A DNA stretch of 42,821 nucleotides, taken from positions 3,481,193 through 3,524,013 of the forward strand of contig CP070742.1 in assembly GCA_020348065.1 (NCBI GenBank). Direction: 5' to 3'. Below, piece by piece: positions 1-8,814 of this stretch (positions within the stretch are counted from its first letter, which is position 1; every line of letters starts with the position of its first letter). The notes under the pieces were generated by a model. The model was not told the origin of the DNA and searched no databases. It was given only the letters and a program-made list of their open reading frames with translations. The position numbers and the translations under genes are program-made. This DNA comes from Candidatus Zixiibacteriota bacterium. Its GTDB lineage: Bacteria > Zixibacteria > MSB-5A5 > UBA10806.

Positions 1-606
1 ATGAATCTGCCGAATTTTCTGACATTATCGAGAATACTCCTTTCGCCGGTATTTTTGATTTTAATGCTGTTCGACAGCTTCCTGCCGAGGCTGATCGCGC
101 TGATCGTTTTTGCGGTGGCGGCGCTGACCGACCTGGCCGACGGCTACTATGCCCGTAAGATGGGCGACGTCACCAGCTTCGGGCGGTTCATGGACCCCAT
201 CGCCGACAAGATCCTGGTCTCCATCGCCCTGTTGACCTTTATCTCCCTCGACTATATCCGCGACTGGATGGCGATAATTATAGTAATCAGGGAATTCGTC
301 ATTACCGGGCTTCGTTCCATGGCAGCCTACAAGGGGGAAGTCATAGCTTCGACCCTCCTGGCCAAGTGGAAAACCGCCACCCAGATGATCGCCATATCGG
401 TAATCATGGCTTACGCCGCTTTCGAACCTCTCATCGCCTCCCGGCTTGCGGCTGAAAAGGTTATTAACGAATGGCTGGTGCCGCTTTTCGGCCTGCACTG
501 CAACCTTTTTGACCTGATAATTCTAATTCCGCTAATCCTCACCGTTTGGACCGGAATCCATTATCTGGTCAGGTGGGGCGGCCTGTTCAAGGGGGTTCTT
601 AGATGA
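1..606 (+). CDS. pgsA: CDP-diacylglycerol--glycerol-3-phosphate 3-phosphatidyltransferase
   Basis: Makes phosphatidylglycerol phosphate from CDP-diacylglycerol and glycerol-3-phosphate in the inner membrane, the committed step to phosphatidylglycerol. The 201-residue protein starts with the typical MNLPNFLTLSRI and carries the full CDP-alcohol phosphatidyltransferase signature DGx2ARx8Gx3Dx3D (from DGYYARK to FMDPIAD, about residues 47-69). Several hydrophobic helices follow. Its ATG is the first base of the window, so promoter and ribosome binding site are not visible. Its TGA stop overlaps the pgpA ATG by 4 nt (ATGA), which implies translational coupling to the next enzyme of the same pathway. 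Confidence 0.95.
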   Translation: MNLPNFLTLSRILLSPVFLILMLFDSFLPRLIALIVFAVAALTDLADGYYARKMGDVTSFGRFMDPIADKILVSIALLTFISLDYIRDWMAIIIVIREFVITGLRSMAAYKGEVIASTLLAKWKTATQMIAISVIMAYAAFEPLIASRLAAEKVINEWLVPLFGLHCNLFDLIILIPLILTVWTGIHYLVRWGGLFKGVLR

Positions 607-1100
607 CGGATACCGAAAATCAGGTTGTCAAGGTTGGTTTCGGCATAAAACTTATAGCTACGTTTTTTTATTCGGGGTATTTGCCTGGAGCGCCCGGTAC
701 CTGGACCTCGGGATTTACCGCCATCATTCTCTTTTTCATCTGGCCGCAATTCTGGGTTTATCAGCTTATCGCCATAGCGGCAGTCTATCTATTGGGAGTT
801 TGGGTTAGCGGTAAAGCCGAGGAGCGCTTCGGCCATGACGGCCGGCCGATTGTAATCGACGAGGTCATGGGACAGATGGTTGCCCTTTTCATGGCCCCGC
901 AGAAATTTCTGCCATTTTTCCTCGCTTTTGTATTTTTCAGATTTTTCGACGTCGTAAAACCGCCACCCATTAAAGCCTGGGAATCGTATAGAAAGGGATG
1001 GGGCGTGATGGCCGACGATCTTGCCGCCGGATTCTACGCTGTCTGCCTGGTGCAGTTGGTGCTTGTTTTTCTGGAAAAGTGGAATATCGATTATATATAA
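603..1100 (+). CDS. pgpA: phosphatidylglycerophosphatase A
   Basis: Removes the phosphate from phosphatidylglycerol phosphate to give phosphatidylglycerol, directly after PgsA. The 165-residue length and the PgpA hallmarks are present: GYLPGAPGTWTSG near the N-terminus, IVIDEVMGQMVALF in the middle, FFRFFDVVKPPPI, and a C-terminal GVMADDLAAG. Hydrophobic segments agree with an inner-membrane enzyme. The start is fixed by the 4-nt overlap with the end of pgsA. The TAA stop at 1098-1100 is followed closely by cinA, so the three genes probably share a transcript. Confidence 0.95.
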   Translation: MTDTENQVVKVGFGIKLIATFFYSGYLPGAPGTWTSGFTAIILFFIWPQFWVYQLIAIAAVYLLGVWVSGKAEERFGHDGRPIVIDEVMGQMVALFMAPQKFLPFFLAFVFFRFFDVVKPPPIKAWESYRKGWGVMADDLAAGFYAVCLVQLVLVFLEKWNIDYI

Positions 1101-1122
1101 TGATGCATACGGATATAATTCC

Positions 1123-1136
1123 GGGAGGTTATTACG
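1123..1136 (+). promoter_or_regulatory. cinA ribosome binding site and non-canonical start region
   Basis: GGGAGG at 1123-1128 is a strong Shine-Dalgarno. In the cinA frame the next codons are ATT (1131) and ACG (1134), then AAA GCT GAG, giving the family's conserved KAEIITIGDE. An in-frame TAA at 1116-1118 closes the frame upstream, and no ATG, GTG or TTG occurs before GTG 1239. ACG lies 5 nt from the Shine-Dalgarno, exactly where other CinA proteins have their initiator Met; ATT is only 2 nt away. Confidence 0.7.
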
Positions 1137-2390
1137 AAAGCTGAGATAATCACCATAGGCGACGAGCTTTTATACGGGCATACTATCGATACCAACGCTC
1201 CTTTTATATCCGAAAAGATTACGGCGGCGGGCGCGCAGGTGAAATGGCGAACCACCGTGGGCGACGAGCAGGAGATTCTTACCGAGGCGATTGCTAAAGC
1301 GATGCAGAGAGCGGATATGGTTATCGCCACCGGCGGCCTGGGACCGACCAACGACGATATCACCAAAAAGGCGATATGCCGCTATTTCAAGCGTCCGTTG
1401 ATTTTATATGATAACATTCTGAAAAAAATAGAGAAGCGGTTCAAACAGCGCGGCATCGAGATGCCCGCCATAAACCAGAACCAGGCGCTCCTGCCCCAGG
1501 GGGCGACATTTATTGATAACGAGATCGGCTCCGCCGTAGGGATTTCTATAGAAGAAGACGGTAAATTGTTTGTCGCGATCCCCGGCGTCCCGTCGGAGAT
1601 GAAGCCGATGATCGAGGGCTGGGTAACGGATGAAATCAAGAAAAGATCCGGAGGAGTGGTAACAATTCACAGGAAATTGAGGACCGTCGGGATTATCGAA
1701 TCGGCGCTTTATGAAAAGGTCGCCGACCTGATCGATCCCAAAAAGCAGAAGCGGGAGGCCAAAATTTCGGTGGCGTTTCTGCCCTCGTGGCGCGGCGTAG
1801 ATTTAAGGCTGACCGTTACAACTAATAACGAGGAACTCGGAAAGAAAAATATCGAAGTCCTGGAGGGAAAAGTTATCGAGCGGATCGGTAAATATCTTTA
1901 CGGCCGCGGCGAGGTGAATCTCCCGGATGTGGTCGGCGAGCTTCTGAAATCGGAACGGATGACCCTGGCGGTCGCGGAATCGTGCACCGGCGGGCTGCTG
2001 GGCAAGATGATTACCGACGTTTCCGGCTCGTCGGATTATTTTCTGGGCGGCGTGATAGCGTATTCCAACGAGCTGAAGATGAAGCTTTTATCGGTTCCGC
2101 AGATCATCCTGGAAAAATACGGCGCGGTCAGCAAGGAATGCGCATCATATATGGCGGAGGGGGTTATCCAGGCCCTCGGGGCCAATATCGGAGTCTCGAT
2201 TACCGGCATAGCAGGGCCGACCGGCGGCACCGAGGAAAAACCGGTGGGGCTGGTTTACGTGGGGCTCGCGGTTCCCGGAGATACCAAGGTAAAAGAATGC
2301 CGGTTCGGTGACCACCGGGAAAACAACCGCGACCGAAGCGCCGTCACCGCGCTGGATATGGTCAGGCGGTATCTGGCCGGGATTGAATAA
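1134..2390 (+). CDS. cinA: CinA family protein (NMN amidohydrolase / competence-damage inducible)
   Basis: Two-domain CinA of about 418 residues, the usual family length. The N-terminal molybdopterin-binding-like (COG1058) domain begins KAEIITIGDELLYG and includes ATGGLGPTNDD and VAIPGVPSEMKPMI. The C-terminal domain has VAESCTGG, GGVIAYSNELK and SITGIAGPTGG, typical of nicotinamide-mononucleotide amidase, which recycles NMN to nicotinic acid mononucleotide. The first canonical in-frame start, GTG 1239, would remove about 35 conserved residues. Homology and the ribosome binding site instead place the start at ACG 1134 or ATT 1131, or at an ATG changed to ACG by mutation or sequencing error. 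It follows pgpA by 33 nt. Confidence 0.9.
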   Translation, partial: TKAEIITIGDELLYGHTIDTNAPFISEKITAAGAQVKWRTTVGDEQEILTEAIAKAMQRADMVIATGGLGPTNDDITKKAICRYFKRPLILYDNILKKIEKRFKQRGIEMPAINQNQALLPQGATFIDNEIGSAVGISIEEDGKLFVAIPGVPSEMKPMIEGWVTDEIKKRSGGVVTIHRKLRTVGIIESALYEKVADLIDPKKQKREAKISVAFLPSWRGVDLRLTVTTNNEELGKKNIEVLEGKVIERIGKYLYGRGEVNLPDVVGELLKSERMTLAVAESCTGGLLGKMITDVSGSSDYFLGGVIAYSNELKMKLLSVPQIILEKYGAVSKECASYMAEGVIQALGANIGVSITGIAGPTGGTEEKPVGLVYVGLAVPGDTKVKECRFGDHRENNRDRSAVTALDMVRRYLAGIE

Positions 2391-2458
2391 AACTGATATA
2401 TCTTGATTTACCGGGAGCGCGGGGCTGCCGACCCGCACGCTGGCGTCGAATATAACAA

Positions 2459-3067
2459 ATGGACAGGATTTTAAAAATTATAATCGGACTGGTGACAATT
2501 TGGCCCTTATTAAATCTGGTAATATTCGGTTTAATTTATTTTGTTGTATTAGATTTAATCACCTATTTAAGCATTCATTTTTATTTCCCCCCGCCGGATA
2601 TAATAGGGATTATATTATTTTTATCCACATTTACCAAGATATGTATCATAGGATTATTAATATTTTATTTTGTGCATCTAATTAGAAATAACTATATAAA
2701 GTGGATGATGAAAATCCTGTGGATTGTCACCTTCATTTTTATCTTTGCGATATCAATGCCTATTTACTGGTATCTATATATATGGAAAGAATCATCAGTC
2801 TCCATAAAAAAAACGCGGAATAATTTTATCTTTCAGAATTTTGTCGGGTTTCTCTCCCCGACTAAAAGTCGGGGATTCGGAACCCGACCTACTATTGTAA
2901 CAATATTGATTCTAACATATCCGGGGCAGCTGTTCGCCCACCGGCATATCGACAATCCGCCAGCCGCCGATGCCTGTCTGCATCGATACCATGCCGGGAT
3001 TTTCCGATACAACCTCGCCGATTATCGCGGCATCTTTACCGAGAGGGTGAGCGCGCATAGCGTTTAG
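2459..3067 (+). CDS. small multi-pass membrane protein, C-terminal end doubtful
   Basis: The first ~120 residues form three or four hydrophobic segments (for example LLNLVIFGLIYFVV, ICIIGLLIFYFVHL, WIVTFIFIFA) and end in MPIYWYLYIWKE. From memory that ending resembles small PLDc_N-like membrane proteins, which stop near this point. Here no stop follows. The frame continues through the inverted repeat at 2843-2888 and 156 nt antisense to hypE before TAG at 3065-3067. The region is more AT-rich than its neighbours and the ATG has no clear Shine-Dalgarno. I read it as a real or decaying small membrane gene whose natural C-terminus was lost when the repeat arose. The last ~80 residues are probably not native. 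Confidence 0.4.
   Translation: MDRILKIIIGLVTIWPLLNLVIFGLIYFVVLDLITYLSIHFYFPPPDIIGIILFLSTFTKICIIGLLIFYFVHLIRNNYIKWMMKILWIVTFIFIFAISMPIYWYLYIWKESSVSIKKTRNNFIFQNFVGFLSPTKSRGFGTRPTIVTILILTYPGQLFAHRHIDNPPAADACLHRYHAGIFRYNLADYRGIFTERVSAHSV
2843..2888. repeat. long inverted repeat between convergent genes
   Basis: Arms GTCGGGTT-TCTC-TCCCCGAC and GTCGGGGA-TTCGG-AACCCGAC flank a TAAAA loop. The outer 8 bp and inner 8 bp pair perfectly around a 4/5-nt internal bubble. No U-run follows on either strand, so it is not a standard intrinsic terminator. It looks like a dispersed palindromic element lying between the membrane ORF and hypE. Confidence 0.8.
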
Positions 3068-3976
3068 AGTCGCACCCGCTTTTTCTTTGCCGATTACAAC
3101 AACAAGCTTGCCCTCATTGGCGACATATAATGGATCAAATCCCAGGATCTCGCAGGCGCCGCGCACCGGTTCTTTTATCGGTATCTGATTTTCCTGAATT
3201 CTAATACCGACATTCGAACTGGCAGCGAATTCGTTCAACGTCGCAGCCACTCCCCCGCGGGTAGGATCGCGCATGGCGTGAACAGAATCTCCGCCGGTTT
3301 CGATTATTTTTGCAATAAGATCGTTTAAAGGCGCCGTGTCGCTGGTAATGGAGGTTTCGAATGACAGCCCTTCACGCTTTGACAATACGGCAATTCCATG
3401 TTCGGCAATAGCCCCGTTTATGATTATCATATCGCTCGGCTTGATATATTCAGGTCCAATTTTATAATTATGTTTTATAACGCCTATCCCTGAGGTATTA
3501 ATGAATATCTTATCGCCCTTGCCTTTGTTTACGACCTTCGTATCGCCTGTTACAACCGAGACATCCGCTTTTTCCGCGGCGTTTTTGATAGAGACGACGA
3601 TTTTGCGCAAATCCTCCAGGGGAAACCCCTCCTCGATAATCAGACCTACGCTTAAATATAGAGGAACCGCTCCGCCGATGGAAATATCATTTATGGTGCC
3701 GTTAACGGCCAGCTCCCCGATATCGCTTTGCGGAAAAAATATGGGGTCGACCACGAAGGAATCGGTGGTGAAAGTGAAACGGTTTCCGTCAATCTCTATT
3801 ACGGCATTATCGTCCTGTCTGTTTAATTCGCTATTATCGAAAGCCCATAGAAATAGCTTTTGAACTAAATCGTTCATCATCCTGCCCCCGCTGCCGTGGG
3901 CAAGCTGGATAGTATCATGGGAGCTTATGGGAAGCGGGCAACTCGCGAAATCTTCGGGGTTTATCTCTTTTTTCAT
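2912..3976 (-). CDS. hypE: hydrogenase maturation protein HypE (carbamoyl dehydratase)
   Basis: Dehydrates the S-carbamoyl group placed on its C-terminal cysteine to thiocyanate, the source of cyanide for the NiFe-hydrogenase iron. The 354-residue protein has the AIRS/PurM-type fold signatures [14 protein letters not shown], a TTDSFVVDP metal/ATP motif and [15 protein letters not shown], and ends in the diagnostic tetrapeptide PRIC. It overlaps the end of hypD by 4 nt (ATGA) and is the last gene of the hyp operon. Cytoplasmic; works with HypF, HypC and HypD. Confidence 0.97.
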   Translation of the reverse strand: MKKEINPEDFASCPLPISSHDTIQLAHGSGGRMMNDLVQKLFLWAFDNSELNRQDDNAVIEIDGNRFTFTTDSFVVDPIFFPQSDIGELAVNGTINDISIGGAVPLYLSVGLIIEEGFPLEDLRKIVVSIKNAAEKADVSVVTGDTKVVNKGKGDKIFINTSGIGVIKHNYKIGPEYIKPSDMIIINGAIAEHGIAVLSKREGLSFETSITSDTAPLNDLIAKIIETGGDSVHAMRDPTRGGVAATLNEFAASSNVGIRIQENQIPIKEPVRGACEILGFDPLYVANEGKLVVVIGKEKAGATLNAMRAHPLGKDAAIIGEVVSENPGMVSMQTGIGGWRIVDMPVGEQLPRIC

Positions 3977-5076
3977 TTTGCTGCCCCATCATTATATCTA
4001 CCGTACGCGTAATACGCGGCGCAGGCGCCCTCGGCCGATACCATGGTGGCGCCCAGGGGAGTCTGAGGCGTGCATTTTAATCCGAACGCCTTGCATTCGT
4101 AGGGTTTTTTCAAGCCCTGTAATACCAGGCCGCTGATACATTCAGTCGGTTCTTCTATAGATAAATCATTTATGCCGAAGGCGGATTCAGCGTCATAAGC
4201 GGCATATTCGGGCCTCAGGACCAGACCGCTTCGGGGAATTGTGCCTATCCCGCGCCATTTGCGATCCGATATCATAAAAACCTTATTAATCAGTTCTTGT
4301 GCCGGACGGTTTCCCTCACGTTTTACGACGCGGGCATATTGATTTTCGACCTCATGTCTGCCCGATTCGAGTTGCCTGACGACCATTAATATGCCTTCAA
4401 GAAGATCGACGGGTTCGAAACCGGTGACGACTATAGGCACCTTATATTTTTCCGAAATGGGGATATACTGCTCCCACCCCATCACGGTGCAGACATGCCC
4501 CGCGGCGAGATACGCCTGTACTCTGTTATTTGGCGATCCCAGCAACGCCATTATAGCGGGGGGAACAAGAACGTGAGATGCCAGAAGGTAAAAATTCTTC
4601 AAACCTTCAATCCGGGCCTGATGAACTGCCATGGCCGTTAATGGAGCGGTGGTCTCTAATCCCACTCCGAAGAAGACGACTTTTTTATCCAGATTTTCGC
4701 GGGCCAGTCTGACAGCGTCAAGCGGAGAATATACGATTCTAACGTCGCCACCCTCCGATTTTATAATAAACAGATCTTTTTTCGATCCCGGTACCCTGAG
4801 CATATCACCGAACGAGGTAAAGATCACGTCGGGTATTGACGCAATCTGCAGTGCCTTATCAATCAATTCCAATGGTGTAACACAAACCGGGCAGCCCGGG
4901 CCATGAACGAGCTCGATTTTATCCGGCAACAATTGATCGATACCGTTTTTAATCAAGGCATGGGTCTGACCGCCGCAGACCTCCATGATTACCCAGTTTC
5001 CGGTTGTAACAGATTTTATCTCAGAGAATATTTTCCCGGCCAGAACGGGATCTCGAAATTCATCGATATATTTCAT
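3973..5076 (-). CDS. hypD: hydrogenase maturation protein HypD
   Basis: Iron-sulfur scaffold which, with HypC, assembles the Fe(CN)2CO unit of NiFe hydrogenases. The 367-residue protein shows the family motifs [37 protein letters not shown], and the C-terminal cysteine-rich stretch ([12 protein letters not shown], then [12 protein letters not shown] and [14 protein letters not shown]) that holds the 4Fe-4S cluster and the catalytic thiols. It overlaps hypC at its start and hypE at its end by 4 nt each, so the three are translationally coupled. Confidence 0.97.
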   Translation of the reverse strand: MKYIDEFRDPVLAGKIFSEIKSVTTGNWVIMEVCGGQTHALIKNGIDQLLPDKIELVHGPGCPVCVTPLELIDKALQIASIPDVIFTSFGDMLRVPGSKKDLFIIKSEGGDVRIVYSPLDAVRLARENLDKKVVFFGVGLETTAPLTAMAVHQARIEGLKNFYLLASHVLVPPAIMALLGSPNNRVQAYLAAGHVCTVMGWEQYIPISEKYKVPIVVTGFEPVDLLEGILMVVRQLESGRHEVENQYARVVKREGNRPAQELINKVFMISDRKWRGIGTIPRSGLVLRPEYAAYDAESAFGINDLSIEEPTECISGLVLQGLKKPYECKAFGLKCTPQTPLGATMVSAEGACAAYYAYGRYNDGAAK

Positions 5077-5363
5077 TTTTCTTTATCTCGATTTTCACCA
5101 AGCGACATACCGAATATATCGAGGCCTTTCCCGGCTGCTTTCTCAGCCATCTCGTCCCAGAGTTCCAGCGTTTTTTTCGCTTCCTCCTCGTCTATTATGC
5201 TGATAGCGAATCCGGCATGGACAATTACGTATTCGCCCACTTTAGCCTCAGGCACGTATTCCAGGCAGGCAGTGTTCACGGTGCCGGAATAGTCGATCTT
5301 TCCCATCTTCAGACCGCTTTCACCGAATATCTCTATAACCTTTCCGGGAATCGCCAGACACAT
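5073..5363 (-). CDS. hypC: hydrogenase maturation chaperone HypC
   Basis: Small chaperone (96 residues) that carries the iron-cyanide intermediate from HypD to the large-subunit precursor. It begins [12 protein letters not shown], with the essential Cys at position 2, and has the typical [15 protein letters not shown] block. The C-terminal ~25 residues are charged. The end overlaps hypD by 4 nt and the start lies 2 nt after the hypF stop, so it is in the same operon. Confidence 0.97.
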   Translation of the reverse strand: MCLAIPGKVIEIFGESGLKMGKIDYSGTVNTACLEYVPEAKVGEYVIVHAGFAISIIDEEEAKKTLELWDEMAEKAAGKGLDIFGMSLGENRDKEK

Positions 5364-5365
5364 AT

Positions 5366-7705
5366 TTACTTCTTGCTAACTTGATTGTTCATCCGATACA
5401 AATTATCCGCTATCACAATCTGACCCAGCGAGAGCCCGCCGTCGTTGGTCGGGACTTTACTATGCGTGATAACATTAAATCCTTCCGAATTCAGTCGTTC
5501 ATAAAGGTGGTTGAAAAAATAACCGTTTTGAAATACGCCGCCGCTCAAACCGACAGTATTTATTTTGTATCTTTCTCGAATCCGTTTCACGGCCTTTACC
5601 GAAATCTCGGCCAGCGTTCTATGGAATTTCGCCGATATTACCCCGACATCTTCACCTTTCAGTATATCGTTAACTACTGCTTTTATAAGCGGCGTCGTAT
5701 TTATGGAAACTCCGGATAACAAATCGGAAACGGCGTCTTCATAATAATCGCTACAATTTTCATCTATTGCCATTTCCAGTTCCATCGCGGCCTGGGCTTC
5801 AAAATTAATCGTATTTCTAATTCCCAGGATCGCGGAGACGGCGTCAAATAATCGTCCGCAGCTCGACGTTAAGGGGGAGTTTATGTTTTTTCGTATCATT
5901 TGGACTATTAATCCTACATCAGCCATACCTATAACCCTCAAAATAGGGAGGTCGAGCTTGAATAAATCGTCTCCGTAGCTTTTATAGAGATGGCTGACAG
6001 CCATCCGCCAGGGATTTTGAATCGCCGCCGTCCCTCCGGGCATGGGAACGGGCTCCAGGTGGAAAGGCCTCTCATATCCCGCGGCATCGCCGATAAGAAT
6101 CTCTCCGCCCCAGATGCTGCCGTCAGTACCGTAGCCAGTACCGTCGTAAATGATACCCATAGTTTTATCCGTTATACCATTTTCGGACATTACAGAAACC
6201 AGGTGCGCGTGATGATGCTGAATCTCAATGACCGGGAGTTTGTTTTGCTTTTTGGCCCATTTAGTCGAAAGATATTCCGGATGAAGGTCGCAGGCAATCA
6301 GCTCAGGCTCGATCTCCAGAATAGCCTTCAAATGATCAATTGAATTTTCAAAGAACGAATAAGCGGAAGGATTATCAAGATCCCCGATATGCTGACTTAA
6401 AAATACCGTATTACCCCGTGACAGAGCGATTGTGTTTTTAAGTTCGCCCCCCACAGCCAGAATTCTTTTATAGAGCGGTTTTGGAAGAAATACGGGACGC
6501 GGCACATATCCCCGTGAACGTCTAATCATTCTCGCTGTTCCGCTTTTGATCCTGGCAATAGAATCGTCGCATCTTTGCAGGATCTCCCTGTCGTGCAGAA
6601 GGAAATAGTCGGACAGAGGTTTTATTCTCTGTAAGGCTTCATCATTGAATATGGCTATGGGCTCCTCGGAGTAATTGCCGCTGGTCATCACCAGCGCGTC
6701 GAAATTATCTCTCAATAGTAAATGATGCAGCGGACTGTAGGCCAGCATAAATCCCAGATAAATGTTATTGGGCGCGATAGATTCGGCAAGATCGCATACA
6801 GGCTTTTTGCGTAATAATACGATTGGCCGCGTATAATCTGTTAACAGCTTGTTTTCATCTTTCGATACAAAACAGAATTTCTTTATTGATACAATATCGG
6901 GCGCCATCAGGGCGAACGGTTTTTCGGCTCTTCCTTTGCGCTTTCTTAATTCCAGTATGGCATCGTTGTTATACCCATCCACCGCCAGGTGAAAACCGCC
7001 TATTCCCCGTACGGCAATTATATTACCATTTCTTAATAAATTGACAACTTCCCGTAATGGATCTTCAACGTCGATTTGGCCTTTGCGATCATATAACATG
7101 AGTTGCGGTCCGCAAACGGGACAGGCGTTAGGCTGCGCGTGGAAACGTCTGTTCGCGGGGTCGTTATATTCTTTCAGACAATCCGCGCACATGGGGAATA
7201 CCTTCATGGATGTTTTCGCCCGATCATACGGTATGCTTTCAACTATGGTATAACGCGGGCCGCAATTGGTGCAGTTTGTGAACGGATAACGGTACCGCCT
7301 GTCGGCAGGATCGAAAAGCTCCCGGAGGCAATCATCACAGGTGGCGATATCCGGAGAGATCAAGGTTGCGGACAGCCTGTCTTTTTTGCTCGCCTTGATG
7401 ACGAAGTCATTTTCGCCTACGGCGTCTATCTCGGCGATATCGCTTTCGGTGATTTGCGAAAGTGCCGGAGATTCGGTCATGAGCCTGGAATAGAATTCGT
7501 CGATTATCGTTTTCGGTCCCTCGATTTCGATAACCACCCCGTCAGAACTGTTTATAACAAATCCAGCGAGATTGAGTTCATTTGCCAGCCTGTATGCAAA
7601 AGGCCGGAAACCGACGCCCTGGACGATACCGTTTACCCGGATCTTAAACCGGGCTCGGCTTGATGACGTTATTAAATCTTTGGATTTTTTACCCACGAGT
7701 ACCAT
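5366..7705 (-). CDS. hypF: carbamoyltransferase HypF
   Basis: Makes carbamoyl-adenylate from carbamoyl phosphate and ATP and moves the carbamoyl group to HypE. The 779-residue protein has the full order: acylphosphatase domain (residues ~18-105, GVGFRPF), two zinc fingers (Cys123/126/145/148 and Cys173/176/195/198), a YrdC-like domain (~210-390, with KRKGRAEKPFALM), and a Kae1-like carbamoyltransferase domain (~410-770, with HHHAH, GIIYDGTGYGTDG and GLSGGVFQNG). The ATG at 7705 overlaps hypB by 34 nt and has only a weak GGA upstream. A GTG 12 nt further in is the alternative; neither affects a domain. Confidence 0.96.
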   Translation of the reverse strand: MVLVGKKSKDLITSSSRARFKIRVNGIVQGVGFRPFAYRLANELNLAGFVINSSDGVVIEIEGPKTIIDEFYSRLMTESPALSQITESDIAEIDAVGENDFVIKASKKDRLSATLISPDIATCDDCLRELFDPADRRYRYPFTNCTNCGPRYTIVESIPYDRAKTSMKVFPMCADCLKEYNDPANRRFHAQPNACPVCGPQLMLYDRKGQIDVEDPLREVVNLLRNGNIIAVRGIGGFHLAVDGYNNDAILELRKRKGRAEKPFALMAPDIVSIKKFCFVSKDENKLLTDYTRPIVLLRKKPVCDLAESIAPNNIYLGFMLAYSPLHHLLLRDNFDALVMTSGNYSEEPIAIFNDEALQRIKPLSDYFLLHDREILQRCDDSIARIKSGTARMIRRSRGYVPRPVFLPKPLYKRILAVGGELKNTIALSRGNTVFLSQHIGDLDNPSAYSFFENSIDHLKAILEIEPELIACDLHPEYLSTKWAKKQNKLPVIEIQHHHAHLVSVMSENGITDKTMGIIYDGTGYGTDGSIWGGEILIGDAAGYERPFHLEPVPMPGGTAAIQNPWRMAVSHLYKSYGDDLFKLDLPILRVIGMADVGLIVQMIRKNINSPLTSSCGRLFDAVSAILGIRNTINFEAQAAMELEMAIDENCSDYYEDAVSDLLSGVSINTTPLIKAVVNDILKGEDVGVISAKFHRTLAEISVKAVKRIRERYKINTVGLSGGVFQNGYFFNHLYERLNSEGFNVITHSKVPTNDGGLSLGQIVIADNLYRMNNQVSKK

Positions 7706-8325
7706 TCGTCCAAACCGTCACCTGTGCGGCACGACATCTCGAAAATTTTGAATTTACCGTTTATTTTCAACGCGTTTTGTCTTGCAGTTTCCATGTTGAA
7801 ATCACAATGCGGCAGTAAATCCAGTTTATTGATTATCATCACCGACGAACGCCTGAACATGGCGGGATATTTCAACGGTTTATCATCGCCTTCCGTTACA
7901 CTCATCAGGACGACTTTCATATCTTCGCCAAGATCGTAGCTCGAGGGGCATACCAGGTTGCCGACGTTCTCAATGAAAAGCATCTGAATCTTTTCAAGAT
8001 CCAGATTCTCGAGCGCTTTTGATATCATCCTGGCGTCGAGGTGACACGCTCCGCCGGTTACCACAGGTCGAACAATTTCTCCGCCTGCAGCTTTCAAACG
8101 ATTGGCATCGTTTTCCGTCTGAACATCACCGGCAATCAGGCCAATTTTTATATCTTTTCCCAGATAACCGATAGTCTTCTCAAGAAGGCTGGTCTTGCCG
8201 GAACCGGGAGAGCTAACGAAATTTAAAGATACAATATTGTTTTGATGAAGCCGTTCCCTGATCGCCGCGGCGATTTTGTCATTTTCGGAGAGGATCTTTT
8301 TTTCTATTTTTATTTTTGCCGCCAT
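7672..8325 (-). CDS. hypB: hydrogenase nickel incorporation GTPase HypB
   Basis: GTPase that works with HypA to insert nickel into the NiFe-hydrogenase large subunit. The 217-residue protein has P-loop SPGSGKTS (residues 39-46), GLIAGDVQTENDANR, the metal-binding TGGACHLDA, FIENVGNLVCP and the guanine motif NKLD. There is no His-rich N-terminus, so nickel storage is not indicated. It lies 24 nt after hypA and its end overlaps hypF. Confidence 0.96.
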   Translation of the reverse strand: MAAKIKIEKKILSENDKIAAAIRERLHQNNIVSLNFVSSPGSGKTSLLEKTIGYLGKDIKIGLIAGDVQTENDANRLKAAGGEIVRPVVTGGACHLDARMISKALENLDLEKIQMLFIENVGNLVCPSSYDLGEDMKVVLMSVTEGDDKPLKYPAMFRRSSVMIINKLDLLPHCDFNMETARQNALKINGKFKIFEMSCRTGDGLDEWYSWVKNPKI

Positions 8326-8349
8326 GCCTTTTCCTTGATAAAATAACGA

Positions 8350-8703
8350 CTAAATAGACCTATCATCCGCTTCAATATATTCGATATCGAGCTCGCCGCC
8401 GGTGGTCATCTCGATATCGAACGACTCGCAGACGGGACATATGAAAATATGCTCCTCAACATTAAATCCTTTGCCGCAATTTCTGCATTTACCCACAACC
8501 GGAATCGTTTTTATTTCAAGTTTCGTTCCCTCAAGTTCGGTATCGGCCGATGCGGCCTCGAAGCCGAACCGGAGCGCGTCGGGCACAACATCGGTCAACG
8601 CTCCCACCCGCACCGCTATCTTCTTTACGGGTCCAAGATTCCTCCTTTCGGCCTCATCAAGGACGGTTTTAATTATCGATTCCGCAATCGCCAGTTCGTG
8701 CAT
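8350..8703 (-). CDS. hypA: hydrogenase nickel incorporation protein HypA
   Basis: Nickel metallochaperone of 117 residues. I chose ATG 8703 because it gives MHELAIAES, where His2 is the conserved nickel ligand, and has GAGG 6 nt upstream; a TTG four codons earlier would bury the N-terminal nickel site. The zinc site is formed by Cys73, Cys76, Cys89 and Cys92 (CRNC, CPVC). It is the first gene of the hypABFCDE operon, about 55 nt after a strong predicted promoter. Confidence 0.96.
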   Translation of the reverse strand: MHELAIAESIIKTVLDEAERRNLGPVKKIAVRVGALTDVVPDALRFGFEAASADTELEGTKLEIKTIPVVGKCRNCGKGFNVEEHIFICPVCESFDIEMTTGGELDIEYIEADDRSI

Positions 8704-8756
8704 CGTCTGCCTCAACAGGTGTCAAGATAGAAACAGGATGATGATTAATCAATAGA

Positions 8757-8785
8757 ATTATAAAAGGTGTTAAGGTAAGTGTCAG
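8757..8785 (-). promoter_or_regulatory. sigma70-type promoter of the hyp operon
   Basis: On the minus strand CTGACA (8785-8780), a 17-nt spacer and a perfect TATAAT (8762-8757) precede hypA. The predicted start near 8750 leaves a ~47-nt leader. No palindromic activator site is evident in the ~30 nt between this promoter and the end of lpdA. Confidence 0.7.
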
Positions 8786-8814
8786 AACAGGACTTTATAA
8801 TAAATCAGTAATGT

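Noticed and set aside
1100-1144. Fourteen-codon ORF overlapping the pgpA stop (TAATG) and the cinA start
   Set aside because: It uses the cinA ribosome binding site as coding sequence, has no Shine-Dalgarno of its own, and ends just after the cinA start; most likely chance.
2413-2440. GC-rich stretch after cinA as its terminator
   Set aside because: Only a 5-bp GCGGG/CCCGC stem is possible and no T-run follows.
7103-7663. Long plus-strand ORF opposite hypF
   Set aside because: It lies antisense within a clearly identified hypF; composition and translation show no domain.
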